DNA of 64,000 bases from Thioalkalivibrio paradoxus ARh 1 (GCF_000227685.2 NZ_CP007029.1:62001-126000); one strand, 5' to 3'; positions 26,375-36,787 are shown, counted from the first letter of the stretch. The notes: generated by a model from the letters alone, not told the origin. Made by a program: numbers and translations.

Positions 26375-27022
26375 TCACCAGCCCCCGTCCCAGCGCAGAA
26401 AGTTGTTCAGCAGGCGCAGCCCGTCGGCGGCGCTCTTTTCCGGGTGGCACTGCATCGCGAACATCGGGCCGTCGGCGATCGCGGAGGCGAAGGTGTCGCC
26501 ATAGTCGGTTTCGCCGACGATCTGGTCGCCCTGCGCCGGCAGCACCCGGTAGCTGTGCACGAAATAGAACCACGCCTCGCGGGGCAGGCCCTGCCAGAGC
26601 GGATGTTCGCGCACCCGGCGCACCACGTTCCAGCCCATATGCGGGATTTTCAGGCGCCGACCCTCGTGGTCGATCGCACGCTCCGGGAAGCGCTCGACCC
26701 GGCCCGGGATCAGCCCCAGCAGGTCGACGCCGCCGTTCTCGGCGCTCCAGTCGAGCAGGATCTGCTGGCCCAGGCACATCCCGAGGAACGGCCGGGTCGC
26801 GGCGAGTTCGGGCAGCATGCGGTCGATCCCGAGCCGACGCAGCGCCAGCATCGCATCGGCCGCCGCGCCCTGGCCCGGAAACACCAGCCGGTCGGCCTCG
26901 CCGATCACCGAGAGGTCGTCGGTCAGCAGTACGTGCGTCCCGGGCGGCGCCTCGTGGCGCAGCGCCCGTGTCACGGAGTGCAGGTTGCCCATGCCGTAGT
27001 CGATCACGGCGACGCTTTGCAT
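26375..27022 (-). CDS. hisH: Imidazole glycerol phosphate synthase, glutamine amidotransferase subunit
   Basis: The 215-aa class I amidotransferase has Cys83 ([11 protein letters not shown]) and the His-x-Glu of [12 protein letters not shown] as its triad, with the oxyanion region FPGQG. It releases ammonia from glutamine for HisF. It is 28 bases after hisB. Confidence 0.96.
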   Translation of the reverse strand: MQSVAVIDYGMGNLHSVTRALRHEAPPGTHVLLTDDLSVIGEADRLVFPGQGAAADAMLALRRLGIDRMLPELAATRPFLGMCLGQQILLDWSAENGGVDLLGLIPGRVERFPERAIDHEGRRLKIPHMGWNVVRRVREHPLWQGLPREAWFYFVHSYRVLPAQGDQIVGETDYGDTFASAIADGPMFAMQCHPEKSAADGLRLLNNFLRWDGGW

Positions 27023-27050
27023 CGGAGAACGCCCTCTTGCGCAACCCGCC

Positions 27051-27644
27051 TTACAGCGCGCCCTTGGTGGATGGGGTGACGTCGATCATGCGCGGGTCCG
27101 GTTCGGCCGCCATGCGCAGCGCCCGGCCAAAGGCCTTGAATATCGTCTCGGCGACATGGTGCGCGTTGTGTCCCCGGATGCTGTCGATATGCAGTGTCAT
27201 CCGGGCGTGATTGACGAGACCCTGGAAGAATTCCTGGAACAGGTCGACGTCGAACTGACCGATGTGAGAGCGGCGGAACTCGGCGTGCATCTCGAGCCCC
27301 GGGCGCCCGGAGAAGTCGATCACCACCCGGGCGAGCGCCTCGTCCAGCGGGACATAGGCGTGGCCGTAGCGGCGGATGCCCTTCTTGTCGTTCAATGCCT
27401 GCGCCAGCGCCTGTCCCAGCGTGATGCCGATGTCTTCCACGGTGTGGTGGGCGTCGATGTGCAGGTCGCCGTCGGCCTGGATGTCGAGATCGACCACGCC
27501 GTGGCGGGCGACCTGGTCCAGCATGTGGTCCAGGAACGGTAGTCCGGTGGCGAAGTGGCCCTTGCCGCTGCCATCCAGGTTCAGTTCCACCCGGATCCGG
27601 GTCTCGAGGGTGTCGCGCTGGACGACGGCTGTACGCGCTTTCAT
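27051..27644 (-). CDS. hisB: Imidazoleglycerol-phosphate dehydratase
   Basis: The 197-aa monofunctional HisB has the two metal-binding His clusters [11 protein letters not shown] and GHNAHHVAE, and [15 protein letters not shown] near the N-terminus. It dehydrates IGP to imidazole acetol phosphate. The start at 27644 ([17 protein letters not shown]) is the family N-terminus; the longer frame to 27773 is not conserved-looking. It is the first gene of the hisBHAF-hisE-tatABC run. Confidence 0.95.
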   Translation of the reverse strand: MKARTAVVQRDTLETRIRVELNLDGSGKGHFATGLPFLDHMLDQVARHGVVDLDIQADGDLHIDAHHTVEDIGITLGQALAQALNDKKGIRRYGHAYVPLDEALARVVIDFSGRPGLEMHAEFRRSHIGQFDVDLFQEFFQGLVNHARMTLHIDSIRGHNAHHVAETIFKAFGRALRMAAEPDPRMIDVTPSTKGAL

Positions 27645-27804
27645 GATGCCGATGCTATCGCAAATCCCCAGTTTAGCAAGCCGCCGGCGCTTCGGCACGG
27701 AACGCACACCCGTCGCGGCGTGGGGATTGCGGCGTCGTGGGGTTGCCTCGGGATCCGATGGTTGTGCGCGCAACGGGTTCTGGCAGCCGGTCGGACCTGG
27801 GCTG

Positions 27805-28227
27805 CTAGCGGTCGGTACGCTGGCCGATCAGCAGCGCCTCCGGCACCGCCGCCTGAATCGCGATCGGGATCTCCAGGCAGAGCCCGGGGCGGGCCTGCAC
27901 CGAGACCCACAGCGTGTTGATCCGCAGGTTCAGCTCCACAAAGGCGACGACCTCGGCATAGCGTTCCAGTACGCACTGGATCGCCGCCAGGCGCGCGCGG
28001 ATTTCGTGTTCGTGCCGGCGCTTCAGGCCGGGAATCAGCATCATGAAGTCGGCCAGGCGGCGGCCGTTTGCGTCGCGCCGCGGGAGTCGCTGCCATAGCG
28101 GCTCAACCGGCTGGAACGCGGAGGCTCGCCGCAGGCCGGATCCGGCTTGCGGCGCAGCCGGATCGAGTCGTTCGGGCTGCGGGCAGACCAAGGCGAGTCG
28201 ATCCGGAATCCCGGGCGTATGTGCCAT
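27805..28227 (-). CDS. Hypothetical protein of unknown function
   Basis: A 140-aa frame with codon use like its neighbours. It has a basic, Pro-rich first third, then [28 protein letters not shown] and a helical and beta-like C-terminal part ([19 protein letters not shown]). I do not recognise a family. It lies between hisB and soxZ on the same strand, after the soxYZ terminator, so it probably has its own promoter. No membrane segment or signal is present. Confidence 0.55.
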   Translation of the reverse strand: MAHTPGIPDRLALVCPQPERLDPAAPQAGSGLRRASAFQPVEPLWQRLPRRDANGRRLADFMMLIPGLKRRHEHEIRARLAAIQCVLERYAEVVAFVELNLRINTLWVSVQARPGLCLEIPIAIQAAVPEALLIGQRTDR

Positions 28228-28313
28228 GTCACCTCCCGTCGCGGGCCGACTGACAAGCGGATCGCGGTGCGTCCGCCTGTTCGCAAGAGGCTACATCGAC
28301 TGTGGGTCGGGCA

Positions 28314-28343
28314 CAAAAAAGCCGGGGACATGCCCCGGCTTTT
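28314..28343 (-). terminator. Rho-independent terminator of soxYZ
   Basis: The stem GCCGGGG-CATG-CCCCGGC followed on the minus strand by TTTTTTGTGC lies 23 bases after the soxZ stop. The A-run on the other side makes it potentially bidirectional. Confidence 0.9.
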
Positions 28344-28365
28344 CGGCTTGCGCCCTGAACCGAAA

Positions 28366-28671
28366 TCAGCCGATCTCGGCTTCGGTGCTGTCGCTTTCGC
28401 CCTTGTTGTCCTTCCAGGACAGCTTCAGGGTGTCGCCCTTGCTGCCCGAGAACTGGAACTGGAAGAACGGGTTGCGCGAGATGCCGGCGCCCCAGAGCGC
28501 GGTCATCACGGTGTTGCCACCCACCTCGGCCTCGACGGTCTCGATGTAGTGGGCGGGGACCAGGTTCCCGGCGCTATCCTTGCGGGCACCGGTTTCCATG
28601 GGATGGCTCATCAGAGCGCGAACGGTCACGATGCCGCCGGACTCCTGGGCGCGAACACGAATGGTGGACAT
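28366..28671 (-). CDS. soxZ: Sulfur-oxidation carrier subunit SoxZ
   Basis: The 101-aa product reads MSTIRVRAQESGGIVTVRAL, MSHPMETGARKDSAGNLVPAH, then NPFFQFQFSGSKGDTLKLSW. This is the SoxZ Ig-like fold partner of SoxY. SoxYZ carries sulfur intermediates between the periplasmic thiosulfate-oxidising enzymes. No leader peptide is present; SoxZ is exported in complex with SoxY. It lies 47 bases after soxY. Confidence 0.95.
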   Translation of the reverse strand: MSTIRVRAQESGGIVTVRALMSHPMETGARKDSAGNLVPAHYIETVEAEVGGNTVMTALWGAGISRNPFFQFQFSGSKGDTLKLSWKDNKGESDSTEAEIG

Positions 28672-28718
28672 TAGCTATACCTCCAGAATTGGGAAAGTCG
28701 GTTCGTCAATGCCGGCCG

Positions 28719-29189
28719 TTAGCCGCCGCAGCCACCGATGGTGACTTTCACTTCGCGAGCCGCACTGTACCAGGTGCCGCCCGACTTCACGGCCGCGATC
28801 ACGTCGGAAGACTGGCCGAGCTTGATGCGGGTGGCCACCATGGGCACGGTGCCGGCAGACAGGAGGTACTTGGAAGTCAGCGGGTTGCCGTTCTCGACCG
28901 CGAACAGCGCCATTTCGGTCACGTCGGACATGCTGGTTTCCATCGTCACCGGGACCACGGCGCCGTTCTCGGCGATCTCGGGGGCGGTGATTTCGATGTC
29001 GCCGGGGGTCAGGTCGGTCGTGCCCAGCGTTGCCTGCAGCGAGTTGTCGATGCCTTCGGCTTGGAAGGCATCCGCGGGCCAGGCGGCCAGCAGCTGGCTG
29101 GGGGCCAGGAGGCCGGCTCCGACGGCGACGCCGACGGTGCCGGCAGCCAGGGTGCCTTTCAGGAAGACACGACGCTTGTTACTGGTCAT
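28719..29189 (-). CDS. soxY: Sulfur-oxidation carrier subunit SoxY with Tat signal
   Basis: The 156-aa product has a twin-arginine signal (RRVFLKG at residues 6-12 followed by a hydrophobic stretch) and ends in the GGCGG motif, whose Cys carries the sulfur substrate covalently on a flexible arm. It acts in the periplasm as the substrate carrier of the Sox thiosulfate-oxidation pathway. AGAGGAG precedes the ATG. No other sox gene is in the window, so the enzymes that act on SoxYZ are encoded elsewhere, as in many Chromatiales that have split sox loci. Confidence 0.96.
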   Translation of the reverse strand: MTSNKRRVFLKGTLAAGTVGVAVGAGLLAPSQLLAAWPADAFQAEGIDNSLQATLGTTDLTPGDIEITAPEIAENGAVVPVTMETSMSDVTEMALFAVENGNPLTSKYLLSAGTVPMVATRIKLGQSSDVIAAVKSGGTWYSAAREVKVTIGGCGG

Positions 29190-29586
29190 GGAGATCTCCT
29201 CTCATCTTTGGGTCGTTCCGGATCGTCCGGGGCGTGGGTTGGTACGCCTGCAATACGGACGTAGGTAAGACTAATCTATTCCCACAGGGTTTCACGAATT
29301 TTCCACAGGGCCGTTGCTCGGCTGCAGAAGCTTCCCCGGGGGGAACGGGCCGCGGGCCCTTCCCGTCCACCCATCGGGCGGGAACGGACGAAGGAGTATA
29401 GACCACCCGTTCGGGATCCACCGGCGTGCACGGCCGACCGCGCCCATCGGCGCGCAGGATGCAGCCGATCAACGTTGCGGGCGGCTTCCGGTCTCATTCA
29501 TGCGTGCGTTGCAGCGTGGCTGGGGGTGGCCGAGCGCGCCATCGGCGTTAGACTGATGCCTTCGCCCCGAGACAACGCCGTAGCCG
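29190..29586. other. Divergent intergenic region between soxY and lptM
   Basis: About 400 bases with no gene. It holds the CCACAGGG direct repeats listed separately and must contain the promoters for soxYZ (minus) and lptM-lysA (plus). No consensus -35/-10 pair could be assigned with confidence. Confidence 0.5.
29281..29310. promoter_or_regulatory. Direct repeat CCACAGGG x2, 21 bases apart, upstream of soxYZ
   Basis: CCACAGGG occurs at 29282-29289 and 29303-29310, each preceded by TTC or TTTC. The 21-base period is two helical turns, as for a regulator binding one DNA face. The pair lies about 95-120 bases upstream of the soxY start. A role in sox control is an inference. Confidence 0.45.
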
Positions 29587-29715
29587 ATGCCCTGCAAAGC
29601 CCACCTTGTCCTGATCCTGGTCGTCGTCCTCCTGGGAACCCTGCAGATATTGGCCAGCTGCGGGCAGAAGGGGGATCTGTATTTCCCTGAGGATCTGCCC
29701 GAGGAGCAGCGCTGA
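29587..29715 (+). CDS. lptM: LPS-assembly lipoprotein LptM (YifL family)
   Basis: A 42-aa lipoprotein: basic and hydrophobic leader LVLILVVVLLGTLQILASC with the lipobox Cys, then GQKGDLYFPEDLPEEQR. CGQKGDLYFP is the family signature. LptM/YifL helps maturation of the LptDE outer-membrane translocon. Its stop overlaps the lysA start (TGATG), the widespread lptM-lysA arrangement. The gene is short and easily missed. Confidence 0.88.
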   Translation: MPCKAHLVLILVVVLLGTLQILASCGQKGDLYFPEDLPEEQR

Positions 29716-30968
29716 TGGATCACTTCGATCTGCGCAACGGCGTGCTGCACTGCGAGTCGGTGCCGCTGACCGAGATCGCCGAGGCGGTCGGTACGCCGGC
29801 CTATGTGTACTCGCGCGCGACGCTGACCCGCCACTACCACGCCTTCGCCGATGCGCTCGAGGGCATCCCGCACCAGGTCTGCTTCGCGGTCAAGGCGAAT
29901 TCCAGCCTGGCCGTACTGAACGTGCTCGCGCGCCTCGGTGCCGGCTTCGACATCGTGTCGGGGGGCGAACTCGAGCGGGTGCTGCGCGCCGGCGGCGAGC
30001 CCGGCAGGGTGGTCTTCTCCGGGGTCGGCAAGACCGCCGCCGAGATGCGCCGCGCGCTGCAGGTCGGTATCCATTGCTTCAACGTCGAATCCGGGCCGGA
30101 GCTCGAACTGCTCGATGCGGTGGCGGGGGACATGGGCCTGCGCGCGCCGATCGCGATCCGGGTGAATCCGGACGTGGATGCGGAGACGCACCCGTACATC
30201 GCGACCGGCCTGCGCGAAAACAAGTTCGGGGTGGACATCGCGGCCGCGCACGCGTTGTACCTCGAGGCCGCGCGCCTTCCGCATCTGGACATCCGCGGCG
30301 TCGGATTCCACATCGGCTCGCAGCTGACGCGGCTGACCCCGTTCACCGATGCGCTCCAGCGGGTACTGGCGCTCGCCGACGATCTGGAGCGAGACGGGAT
30401 CAGGCTGGCGCACATCGACGTCGGCGGCGGCCTCGGCGTGCGCTACCGCGACGAGACGCCGCCCGAGCCCGCCGACTACGCCACCGCACTGCGCGAACTG
30501 CTCGCCGGCCGGAACTGGCCGGTACTGCTCGAGCCGGGGCGGGCGATTGCCGCGAACGCGGGCGTGTTTCTGACCCGGGTCGAGTTCCTGAAACACACGG
30601 CGCACAAGGACTTCGCGGTCGTCGATGGCGCGATGAACGACCTGATCCGCCCCGCGCTGTACGGCGCCTGGCAGGAGATCGTTCCGGTGTCCCCCCGCGA
30701 CGGGACGCAGCGGCGCTACGATGTGGTCGGGCCGGTTTGCGAGACCGGCGATTTCCTCGGCCGCGAGCGCGAGCTGGTGCTCGCCCCGGGCGATCTGCTC
30801 GCGGTGCGTTCCGCCGGTGCCTATGGATATGTGATGGCGAGCAACTACAACAGCCGGCCGCGCCCCCCGGAGGTGATGGTCGACGGCGACCGCTATTACA
30901 TCGTGAACCGTCGCGAGCAGGTGGATCACCTGATGATGCGCGAAAGCATGCTGCCGGGGGCGGACTGA
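29715..30968 (+). CDS. lysA: Diaminopimelate decarboxylase
   Basis: The 417-aa PLP enzyme has Lys60 (FAVKANSSLAVLNVL), the HIGSQ motif (GVGFHIGSQLT), the phosphate-binding DVGGGLGVRY and VCETGDFLGRER with the catalytic Cys. It converts meso-DAP to lysine. It is coupled by overlap to lptM upstream and to the methyltransferase gene downstream. dapF follows nearby, so the DAP/lysine steps cluster. Confidence 0.96.
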   Translation: MDHFDLRNGVLHCESVPLTEIAEAVGTPAYVYSRATLTRHYHAFADALEGIPHQVCFAVKANSSLAVLNVLARLGAGFDIVSGGELERVLRAGGEPGRVVFSGVGKTAAEMRRALQVGIHCFNVESGPELELLDAVAGDMGLRAPIAIRVNPDVDAETHPYIATGLRENKFGVDIAAAHALYLEAARLPHLDIRGVGFHIGSQLTRLTPFTDALQRVLALADDLERDGIRLAHIDVGGGLGVRYRDETPPEPADYATALRELLAGRNWPVLLEPGRAIAANAGVFLTRVEFLKHTAHKDFAVVDGAMNDLIRPALYGAWQEIVPVSPRDGTQRRYDVVGPVCETGDFLGRERELVLAPGDLLAVRSAGAYGYVMASNYNSRPRPPEVMVDGDRYYIVNRREQVDHLMMRESMLPGAD

Positions 30969-31627
30969 TGGAACGCCGGCCGGAACCGGAGCTGATGCTC
31001 GACCCGGAACAGGCCCGGGCCTACGCCGAGGCCGATTTTGCCGAGCCGCACGAGCACTTCGTCGATCTGTTCGCGGAACGTTTTCCCGACATGGCCGGCG
31101 GAGCGGTACTGGACCTGGGCTGCGGCCCGGGTGACGTGAGCCTGCGGCTGGCCGCGCGGTATCCGGCCTGCGTGGTCCACGGGATCGACGGCGCGCAGGC
31201 GATGCTGGCCGCGGGCGCGGCCTGGTGCCGGGCGCATCCCGCCGGTTCGCGCGTGCAGCTGCGCATGGGGCGGTTGCCGGACGCACAGGCTCCAGGCGCT
31301 CCGTACGAGACGATCGTATCCAACAGTCTGCTGCACCACCTGCACGATCCACGGGTGCTCTGGGATGTGATCCTGCGCGATGGCGCGCCCGGGGCACGGG
31401 TGTTCGTAATGGATCTTTGCCGGCCCGAATCCGCACAGCGGGTATCGGAGCTGGTGGCCCGCCATGCGGCGACTGCGCCGGAAGTGCTGCGGCGCGACTT
31501 CGAAAACTCGCTGTACGCCGCGTTCACGCCCGGGGAAGTGCGCGCGCAACTCGGCGACGCCGGCCTCGAGGCATTTCAAGTCGAGCAGGTCAGCGATCGC
31601 CATCTGGTGGCCTGGGGCCGCCTGTGA
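30968..31627 (+). CDS. Class I SAM-dependent methyltransferase
   Basis: The 219-aa product has the AdoMet motif VLDLGCGPGDVSLRLA, the motif II acidic position in GIDGAQAMLAAG, and the catalytic-loop region SNSLLHHLHDP. The specific substrate is not evident. It starts in a TGATG overlap with lysA and is followed by dapF, so it travels in the lysA-dapF operon. It resembles small-molecule rather than rRNA or protein methyltransferases. Confidence 0.85.
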   Translation: MERRPEPELMLDPEQARAYAEADFAEPHEHFVDLFAERFPDMAGGAVLDLGCGPGDVSLRLAARYPACVVHGIDGAQAMLAAGAAWCRAHPAGSRVQLRMGRLPDAQAPGAPYETIVSNSLLHHLHDPRVLWDVILRDGAPGARVFVMDLCRPESAQRVSELVARHAATAPEVLRRDFENSLYAAFTPGEVRAQLGDAGLEAFQVEQVSDRHLVAWGRL

Positions 31628-31672
31628 TTCGGCGAAGCTGCGAGGCACCGGATTGACACGGACAAGGCGACG

Positions 31673-32509
31673 ATGAAACTCGCGTTCACCAAGATGCACG
31701 GCCTGGGCAACGACTTCGTCGTGATCGACGGCGTGCGCCAGCAAGTGGACCTGGACCCGGAGGCGATCCGTTTCCTGGCCGACCGCCATTTCGGAATCGG
31801 CTGCGACCAGGTGCTGCTGGTCGAGCGGCCGGTGGATCCGTCGCGGGCGCTGTTCCGCTACCGGATCTTCAATGCCGACGGCGGCGAGGTCGAGCAGTGC
31901 GGGAACGGCGCCCGCTGCTTCGCGGTGTTCGTCCGGGAGCAGGGTCTGACGCAGGCCGATACGATCCCGGTCGAGACGCTGGCGGGTCCGATCGAACTCC
32001 AGGTCGAACCCGACGGCCAGGTCACGGTGAACATGGGCCGCCCCCGCTTCCATCCCGACCAGCTTCCGTTTCTGGCGCCCATCGAGGCCGACGAGTACCC
32101 GCTCGAGGTCGCTGGCGAATCCCTGCGCATCGGCGCGGTGTCGATGGGCAACCCTCACGCGGTATTGCTGGTCGACGCGGTGGCGACCGCGCAGGTCGGG
32201 CGGCTGGGCCCGGCGATCGAGCGCCATCCGCGCTTTCCCGACCGGGTCAACGTCGGCTTCGCGGCCGTGCGCTCGCGCGACCACATCGACCTGCGCGTAT
32301 GGGAACGCGGTGCGGGCGAAACCCTGGCCTGCGGTACCGGCGCCTGCGCCGCGATGGCCGTGGCCCGGCGGCGTGGCCTGGTCGATGACCGGATTCGGGT
32401 CGACCTGCCGGGTGGAAGCCTTGTGCTAAGCTGGAGCGGCGAGTCGGACCAGCCGGTATGGATGACCGGGCCGGCCACCACAGTTTTCCACGGTCGAATC
32501 GAGCGATGA
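31673..32509 (+). CDS. dapF: Diaminopimelate epimerase
   Basis: The 278-aa product has both catalytic cysteines in the expected motifs: Cys76 ([11 protein letters not shown]) and Cys220 ([11 protein letters not shown]). It starts [19 protein letters not shown], the family N-terminus. It converts LL-DAP to meso-DAP for peptidoglycan and lysine. It overlaps the DUF484 gene by ATGA. Confidence 0.97.
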   Translation: MKLAFTKMHGLGNDFVVIDGVRQQVDLDPEAIRFLADRHFGIGCDQVLLVERPVDPSRALFRYRIFNADGGEVEQCGNGARCFAVFVREQGLTQADTIPVETLAGPIELQVEPDGQVTVNMGRPRFHPDQLPFLAPIEADEYPLEVAGESLRIGAVSMGNPHAVLLVDAVATAQVGRLGPAIERHPRFPDRVNVGFAAVRSRDHIDLRVWERGAGETLACGTGACAAMAVARRRGLVDDRIRVDLPGGSLVLSWSGESDQPVWMTGPATTVFHGRIER

Positions 32510-33207
32510 CAGCGAGTTCCCCGAAAGCCGAACCCGAATTCCCCAGCGAACAGGCGGTGGAGGCCTATCTTCGCGCGCACCCCGACTTCTTCGAGCGCCA
32601 CCTGGCGTTGCTGGCCTTGCTGCGCCTGCCGCATCCCGTCAGCGGTTCGGTCTCGCTGATCGAGCGTCAGGTAACGCTGCTCCGCGATCGGCATCGCCAG
32701 CTCGAGCAGCACATGGGCGACCTGGTCGAGCGTGCACGCGACAACGAGCGCGTCGGCGAGCATCTGCACCGGTTGGCCTGCACGCTGATGCACGCCGAGG
32801 GCCCCGATGCGGTGTTGGCTTTGACCCAGGACGCGCTGCGCGACGAGATGAAGGCGGAACTCGTCAGCATTCGGCTGATTGGCCCCGAACACGACGATCT
32901 GCACCGCCTGCGCGAGGCGGATCTGGCGCATTTCGATGAGCTGTTCGTGCGCGGGCGGGCGCAGTGCGGGCGGCTGCCGCGAGCGATGCTCGCGGTGATG
33001 TTCGGCGACGAGGCGAGCGCGGTCGGATCGGCGATCTTGATGCCGCTGGTGGCCGAGGGCGGCGGGCGCACCGGCGTGCTGGCGCTGGGCAGCCGGTCGG
33101 CCGAGCGTTTTCAGCCGGACATGGGCACGTATTTCGTCACGCATCTCGGCGAACTGCTGGCAGAGGCGATCCGCTGTCATGCCGGCCGCCGCTGCGCGGG
33201 GGAATAG
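32506..33207 (+). CDS. DUF484 family protein (YigA-like)
   Basis: The 233-aa product has [39 protein letters not shown] and a GAF-like C-terminal half. DUF484 proteins sit between dapF and xerC in many gammaproteobacteria, exactly as here, and their role is unknown. ATG 32506 is preferred because it overlaps the dapF stop and begins the conserved region. A coiled-coil segment spans roughly residues 50-85. Confidence 0.88.
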   Translation: MTASSPKAEPEFPSEQAVEAYLRAHPDFFERHLALLALLRLPHPVSGSVSLIERQVTLLRDRHRQLEQHMGDLVERARDNERVGEHLHRLACTLMHAEGPDAVLALTQDALRDEMKAELVSIRLIGPEHDDLHRLREADLAHFDELFVRGRAQCGRLPRAMLAVMFGDEASAVGSAILMPLVAEGGGRTGVLALGSRSAERFQPDMGTYFVTHLGELLAEAIRCHAGRRCAGE

Positions 33208-33307
33208 GCCATGCCGGTCGAGCGGCGCCCGCGCCGCCTGGCGCTGTACCGCGCAGCCCTGACTGCAGGGCCAGCTTCGCTTCCGCCGGGCCCGGTCCCG
33301 AATCCCG

Positions 33308-34273
33308 ATGCGTGCCGAGGCTGAGTCCGATCGCGCGCTGCCGGACGATCCGGCGGTCGTGGCGTTTCTCGATCATCTGCGCAGCGAGCGCGGCCTCTCG
33401 GAGCATACCCTTTCGGCCTACGCGCGCGATCTCGGGCGCCTGCGGCGGCTGGTCGCCGGCGCCTGGAAGGAACTGCAGCCGGCGGACCTGCGTCGGGCTG
33501 CCGCCGCGCTGGCCCGCGACGGGCAGAACCCGCGGACCATCCAGCGGTTCCTGTCGGCGGCACGGAGTTTCGGGCGCTGGGCGGTGCGCGCGGGATGGAT
33601 GGATCACAACCCCGCGGCGGCGATCCGCGGCCCCCGGCGGGGCCGCCCCCTGCCCAGGGTGCTGGACGTCGACCAGGCCGAGCAGGCGATGCGCCCGCAG
33701 GGCGAGGATGCGCTGGAACTGCGTGACCGGGCGATGCTGGAGCTCTTCTACTCTTCCGGTCTGCGCCTGTCGGAGCTGACCGGACTCGATCTCGGCGGGC
33801 TCGACCTCGACACCGGCCTCGTCCGTGTGCTGGGCAAGGGCCGACGCGAGCGCACGGTGCCGGTGGGGCGGGCGGCCCGCGCGGTGTTGCGCGAGTGGCT
33901 GGCAGTGCGGGCGGATTGGGCCGGGCCGGATCAGCCGGCGCTGTTCGTGTCACAGCGTGGCCGGCGGCTGGGCAATCGCGCGGTGCAGCATCGGCTCGCG
34001 CAGGCCGGGCTGCGGGCGGGTCTGCCCGAGCGGCTGCATCCGCACCGGCTACGCCATGCGTTCGCCAGTCACCTGCTCGAGTCGTCCGGCGATCTGCGCG
34101 CGGTGCAGGAACTGCTGGGGCATGCCGATCTTGCAACCACGCAAATCTACACCCATCTGGATTTTCAGCACCTGGCGCAGGTATACGACAGCGCACACCC
34201 GCGGGCGCGGCGGCCATCGCGCGCTCCGGCGGGCGGCAAGGGCGCGACTTCGGCAGGCGAAGAACCCGCCTAG
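33308..34273 (+). CDS. xerC: Tyrosine recombinase XerC
   Basis: The 321-aa product has an N-terminal core-binding (SAM-like) domain and a C-terminal catalytic domain. Arg153 (SSGLRLSEL), the GKGRRER Lys, [12 protein letters not shown], the second His in [10 protein letters not shown], and Tyr281 (TTQIYTHL) form the recombinase active site. With XerD it resolves chromosome dimers at dif. It follows DUF484, as is usual. The start upstream of [14 protein letters not shown] is not certain; ATG 33308 was chosen. Confidence 0.95.
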   Translation: MRAEAESDRALPDDPAVVAFLDHLRSERGLSEHTLSAYARDLGRLRRLVAGAWKELQPADLRRAAAALARDGQNPRTIQRFLSAARSFGRWAVRAGWMDHNPAAAIRGPRRGRPLPRVLDVDQAEQAMRPQGEDALELRDRAMLELFYSSGLRLSELTGLDLGGLDLDTGLVRVLGKGRRERTVPVGRAARAVLREWLAVRADWAGPDQPALFVSQRGRRLGNRAVQHRLAQAGLRAGLPERLHPHRLRHAFASHLLESSGDLRAVQELLGHADLATTQIYTHLDFQHLAQVYDSAHPRARRPSRAPAGGKGATSAGEEPA

Positions 34274-34367
34274 GAGCAAGGCGCGCGCGCAGAGTATCCT
34301 GCCGCGCGTCTCGCCGGGATCCCGAACCATGCAGCCGCGCGCCGGGCGCGCGAACAGGAGGTCATCC

Positions 34368-34922
34368 TTGGAGCAATTTCGCGGCACCACCATCGTCAGC
34401 GTCCGGCGCAACGGCGAGGTGACCCTCGGCGGCGACGGCCAGGTTTCGCTGGGCAATACGGTGATGAAGGGCAACGCGCGCAAGGTCCGGCGCGTCTATC
34501 ATGACCGCATTCTTGCCGGTTTCGCCGGCGGAACCGCCGATGCGTTCACGCTGTTCGAACGCTTCGAGGGCATGCTCGAGAAGCACTCGGGCAACATGAC
34601 CCGCGCCGCGGTCGAGCTCGCGAAGGACTGGCGGAGCGACCGCGCGCTGCGCCGGCTGGAGGCGTTGCTGGCAGTGGCGGATCGCGAACATTCGTTCGTG
34701 ATCTCGGGCAACGGCGACGTGATCGAGCCCGAGCACAGCCTGATCGCGATCGGTTCCGGCGGGCCCTATGCCCAGGCCGCGGCGCGGGCATTGCTCGAGA
34801 ATACCGAACTGCCGGCGCGCGACATCGTCGAACGGAGTCTCGGCATTGCCGCCGACATCTGCATCTACACCAACCACCAGATCACGCTCGAACACCTCGG
34901 GCCGGAAACGCGCCGCGCCTGA
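34368..34922 (+). CDS. hslV: ATP-dependent protease HslVU, peptidase subunit
   Basis: The 184-aa product begins [18 protein letters not shown]; processing leaves Thr7 as the N-terminal catalytic nucleophile, followed by the family segment [21 protein letters not shown]. It forms the proteolytic core capped by HslU. TTG 34368 was selected: AGGAGG lies 6 bases before it, and the Thr then falls at the usual position. An in-frame ATG at 34329 would give an unlikely 13-residue extension. Confidence 0.96.
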   Translation: MEQFRGTTIVSVRRNGEVTLGGDGQVSLGNTVMKGNARKVRRVYHDRILAGFAGGTADAFTLFERFEGMLEKHSGNMTRAAVELAKDWRSDRALRRLEALLAVADREHSFVISGNGDVIEPEHSLIAIGSGGPYAQAAARALLENTELPARDIVERSLGIAADICIYTNHQITLEHLGPETRRA

Positions 34923-34937
34923 CGCAAGGATTCCCCG

Positions 34938-36266
34938 ATGACCGACATGACCCCGCGCGAGATCGTCCAGGAACTGGACCGTTACATCATTGGCCAGAGC
35001 GAGGCCAAGCGTTCCGTGGCGGTGGCGCTGCGCAATCGCTGGCGCCGGCAGCAGCTGCCGGACGCGCTGCGCCAGGAAGTCACACCCAAGAACATCCTGA
35101 TGATCGGCCCGACCGGTGTCGGCAAGACCGAGATCGCGCGCCGGCTGGCGCGGCTGGCCAAGGCGCCGTTCCTGAAAGTCGAGGCGACCAAGTTCACCGA
35201 GGTCGGTTATGTCGGCCGCGATGTCGAGTCGATCATCCGCGACCTGGCCGATGCCTCGGTGAAGCAGCTGCGCGAGGAGGAGATGGTCCGGCACCGTGGC
35301 AAGGCCGAGGATGCAGCCGAAGAACGCATCCTCGACGCGTTGCTGCCGCGCCCGCGGGCGACCGGCTATACCGCCGAGCCCGAACCCGCCGACAGCGATA
35401 CGCGCCAGAAGCTGCGCAAGCGCCTGCGCGAAGGCGGCCTCGACGACCGCGAGATCGAGATCGAGGTGCGTGCGGTGCAGCCGGGTCTGGAAATCATGAC
35501 GCCGCCCGGGATGGAGGAAATGGCCAGCCAGCTGCAGTCGATGTTCCAGAACCTGGGTGGCAACCGCACCCGCAGCCGGCGGCTGAAGGTGCGCGACGCG
35601 ATGCGCCTGCTCACCGACGAGGAGGCGGCGCGGCTGGTGAACGAGGACGAATTGAAGCTGAAGGCGGTGGAACGGGTCGAGCAGAGCGGCATCGTGTTTC
35701 TCGACGAGATCGACAAGGTCGCGAAACGCGGCGAGCACGGCGGTACCGATGTCTCGCGCGAGGGGGTGCAGCGCGACCTGCTGCCGCTGGTCGAGGGCAC
35801 CACGGTCAACACCAAGCTCGGCATGGTGCGTACCGACCACATCCTGTTCATCGCCTCGGGCGCGTTTCACCTGTCCAAGCCGTCGGATCTGATCCCCGAG
35901 CTGCAGGGTCGCCTGCCGATCCGGGTCGAACTCGACGCCCTTTCGGTCGACGACTTCGTGCGCATCCTGACCGAGCCGACCGCGTCGCTGACCGAGCAGT
36001 ACACCGCGCTGCTCGGCACCGAGGGGGTCACGCTCGAATTCCGCCCGGATGGCGTGCGCCGGATCGCCGAGATCGCGCACGACGTGAACGCGAGTACCGA
36101 GAACATCGGCGCGCGCCGGCTGCACACGGTGCTCGAGCGCCTGCTGCAGCAAGTCGCGTTCGAGGCTCCGGATGTGTCCGGGCCGGTGATCGTCGATGCG
36201 GCAATGGTCGAGCAGCGCCTCGGAGGGTTGCTACAGGATGAGGACCTGTCCCGGTACATTCTCTGA
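34938..36266 (+). CDS. hslU: ATP-dependent protease HslVU, ATPase subunit
   Basis: The 442-aa AAA+ protein has Walker [16 protein letters not shown], Walker [16 protein letters not shown], the sensor region [19 protein letters not shown] and the C-terminal DLSRYIL that inserts into HslV. The I-domain lies between residues ~110 and 240. It unfolds substrates for HslV. It starts 15 bases after hslV. Confidence 0.97.
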   Translation: MTDMTPREIVQELDRYIIGQSEAKRSVAVALRNRWRRQQLPDALRQEVTPKNILMIGPTGVGKTEIARRLARLAKAPFLKVEATKFTEVGYVGRDVESIIRDLADASVKQLREEEMVRHRGKAEDAAEERILDALLPRPRATGYTAEPEPADSDTRQKLRKRLREGGLDDREIEIEVRAVQPGLEIMTPPGMEEMASQLQSMFQNLGGNRTRSRRLKVRDAMRLLTDEEAARLVNEDELKLKAVERVEQSGIVFLDEIDKVAKRGEHGGTDVSREGVQRDLLPLVEGTTVNTKLGMVRTDHILFIASGAFHLSKPSDLIPELQGRLPIRVELDALSVDDFVRILTEPTASLTEQYTALLGTEGVTLEFRPDGVRRIAEIAHDVNASTENIGARRLHTVLERLLQQVAFEAPDVSGPVIVDAAMVEQRLGGLLQDEDLSRYIL

Positions 36267-36411
36267 CGCGGCGGCTGCAGGATCACAGCGGACGGCACGA
36301 ACCCCGTGCCCGCCGCGACGCCTGGGGCGGGACGGCGGGTACGCCGATCCCGGCCCGCGCCAGGCGCATCAATCGTTTCGAACCGGAATCGGCCATGCTG
36401 AGGAGCAGACC

Positions 36412-36777
36412 ATGAGCAGCAAACATCGCCCCACGGATATCCAGTTGCACCAGAAGTCCCGAATCCTCGAGCTCGGCTACGCGGATGGCACCACCTTCCG
36501 CCTGCCCTGCGAGTTCCTGCGCGTGTATTCGCCCTCTGCCGAGGTGCGCGGGCATGGCCCGGGGCAGGAAACGCTGCAGCTGGGCAAGGAAGACGTGAAC
36601 ATTACCGAGGTCGAACCGGTGGGCCACTACGCGGTGAAGCTGGTCTTCTCCGATGGCCACGACACGGGTATCTTCGACTGGGATTACCTGTACAACCTCG
36701 GCCTGGAGCAGGACAAGCTATGGCAGGAGTACCTGGACAAGCTCACCGCGGCCGGCCACCAGCGCAAGACGCATTGA
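36412..36777 (+). CDS. DUF971 (gamma-butyrobetaine hydroxylase-like N-terminal domain) protein
   Basis: The 121-aa product has the DUF971 pattern: [35 protein letters not shown], and [20 protein letters not shown] with YLYNLG. The domain is related to the Zn-binding N-terminal part of gamma-butyrobetaine hydroxylases but stands alone here. It lies between hslU and ubiE, a frequent gammaproteobacterial order; function is unproven. GAGGAGCAG precedes the ATG. Confidence 0.9.
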   Translation: MSSKHRPTDIQLHQKSRILELGYADGTTFRLPCEFLRVYSPSAEVRGHGPGQETLQLGKEDVNITEVEPVGHYAVKLVFSDGHDTGIFDWDYLYNLGLEQDKLWQEYLDKLTAAGHQRKTH

Positions 36778-36787
36778 TGCCCCGGCG

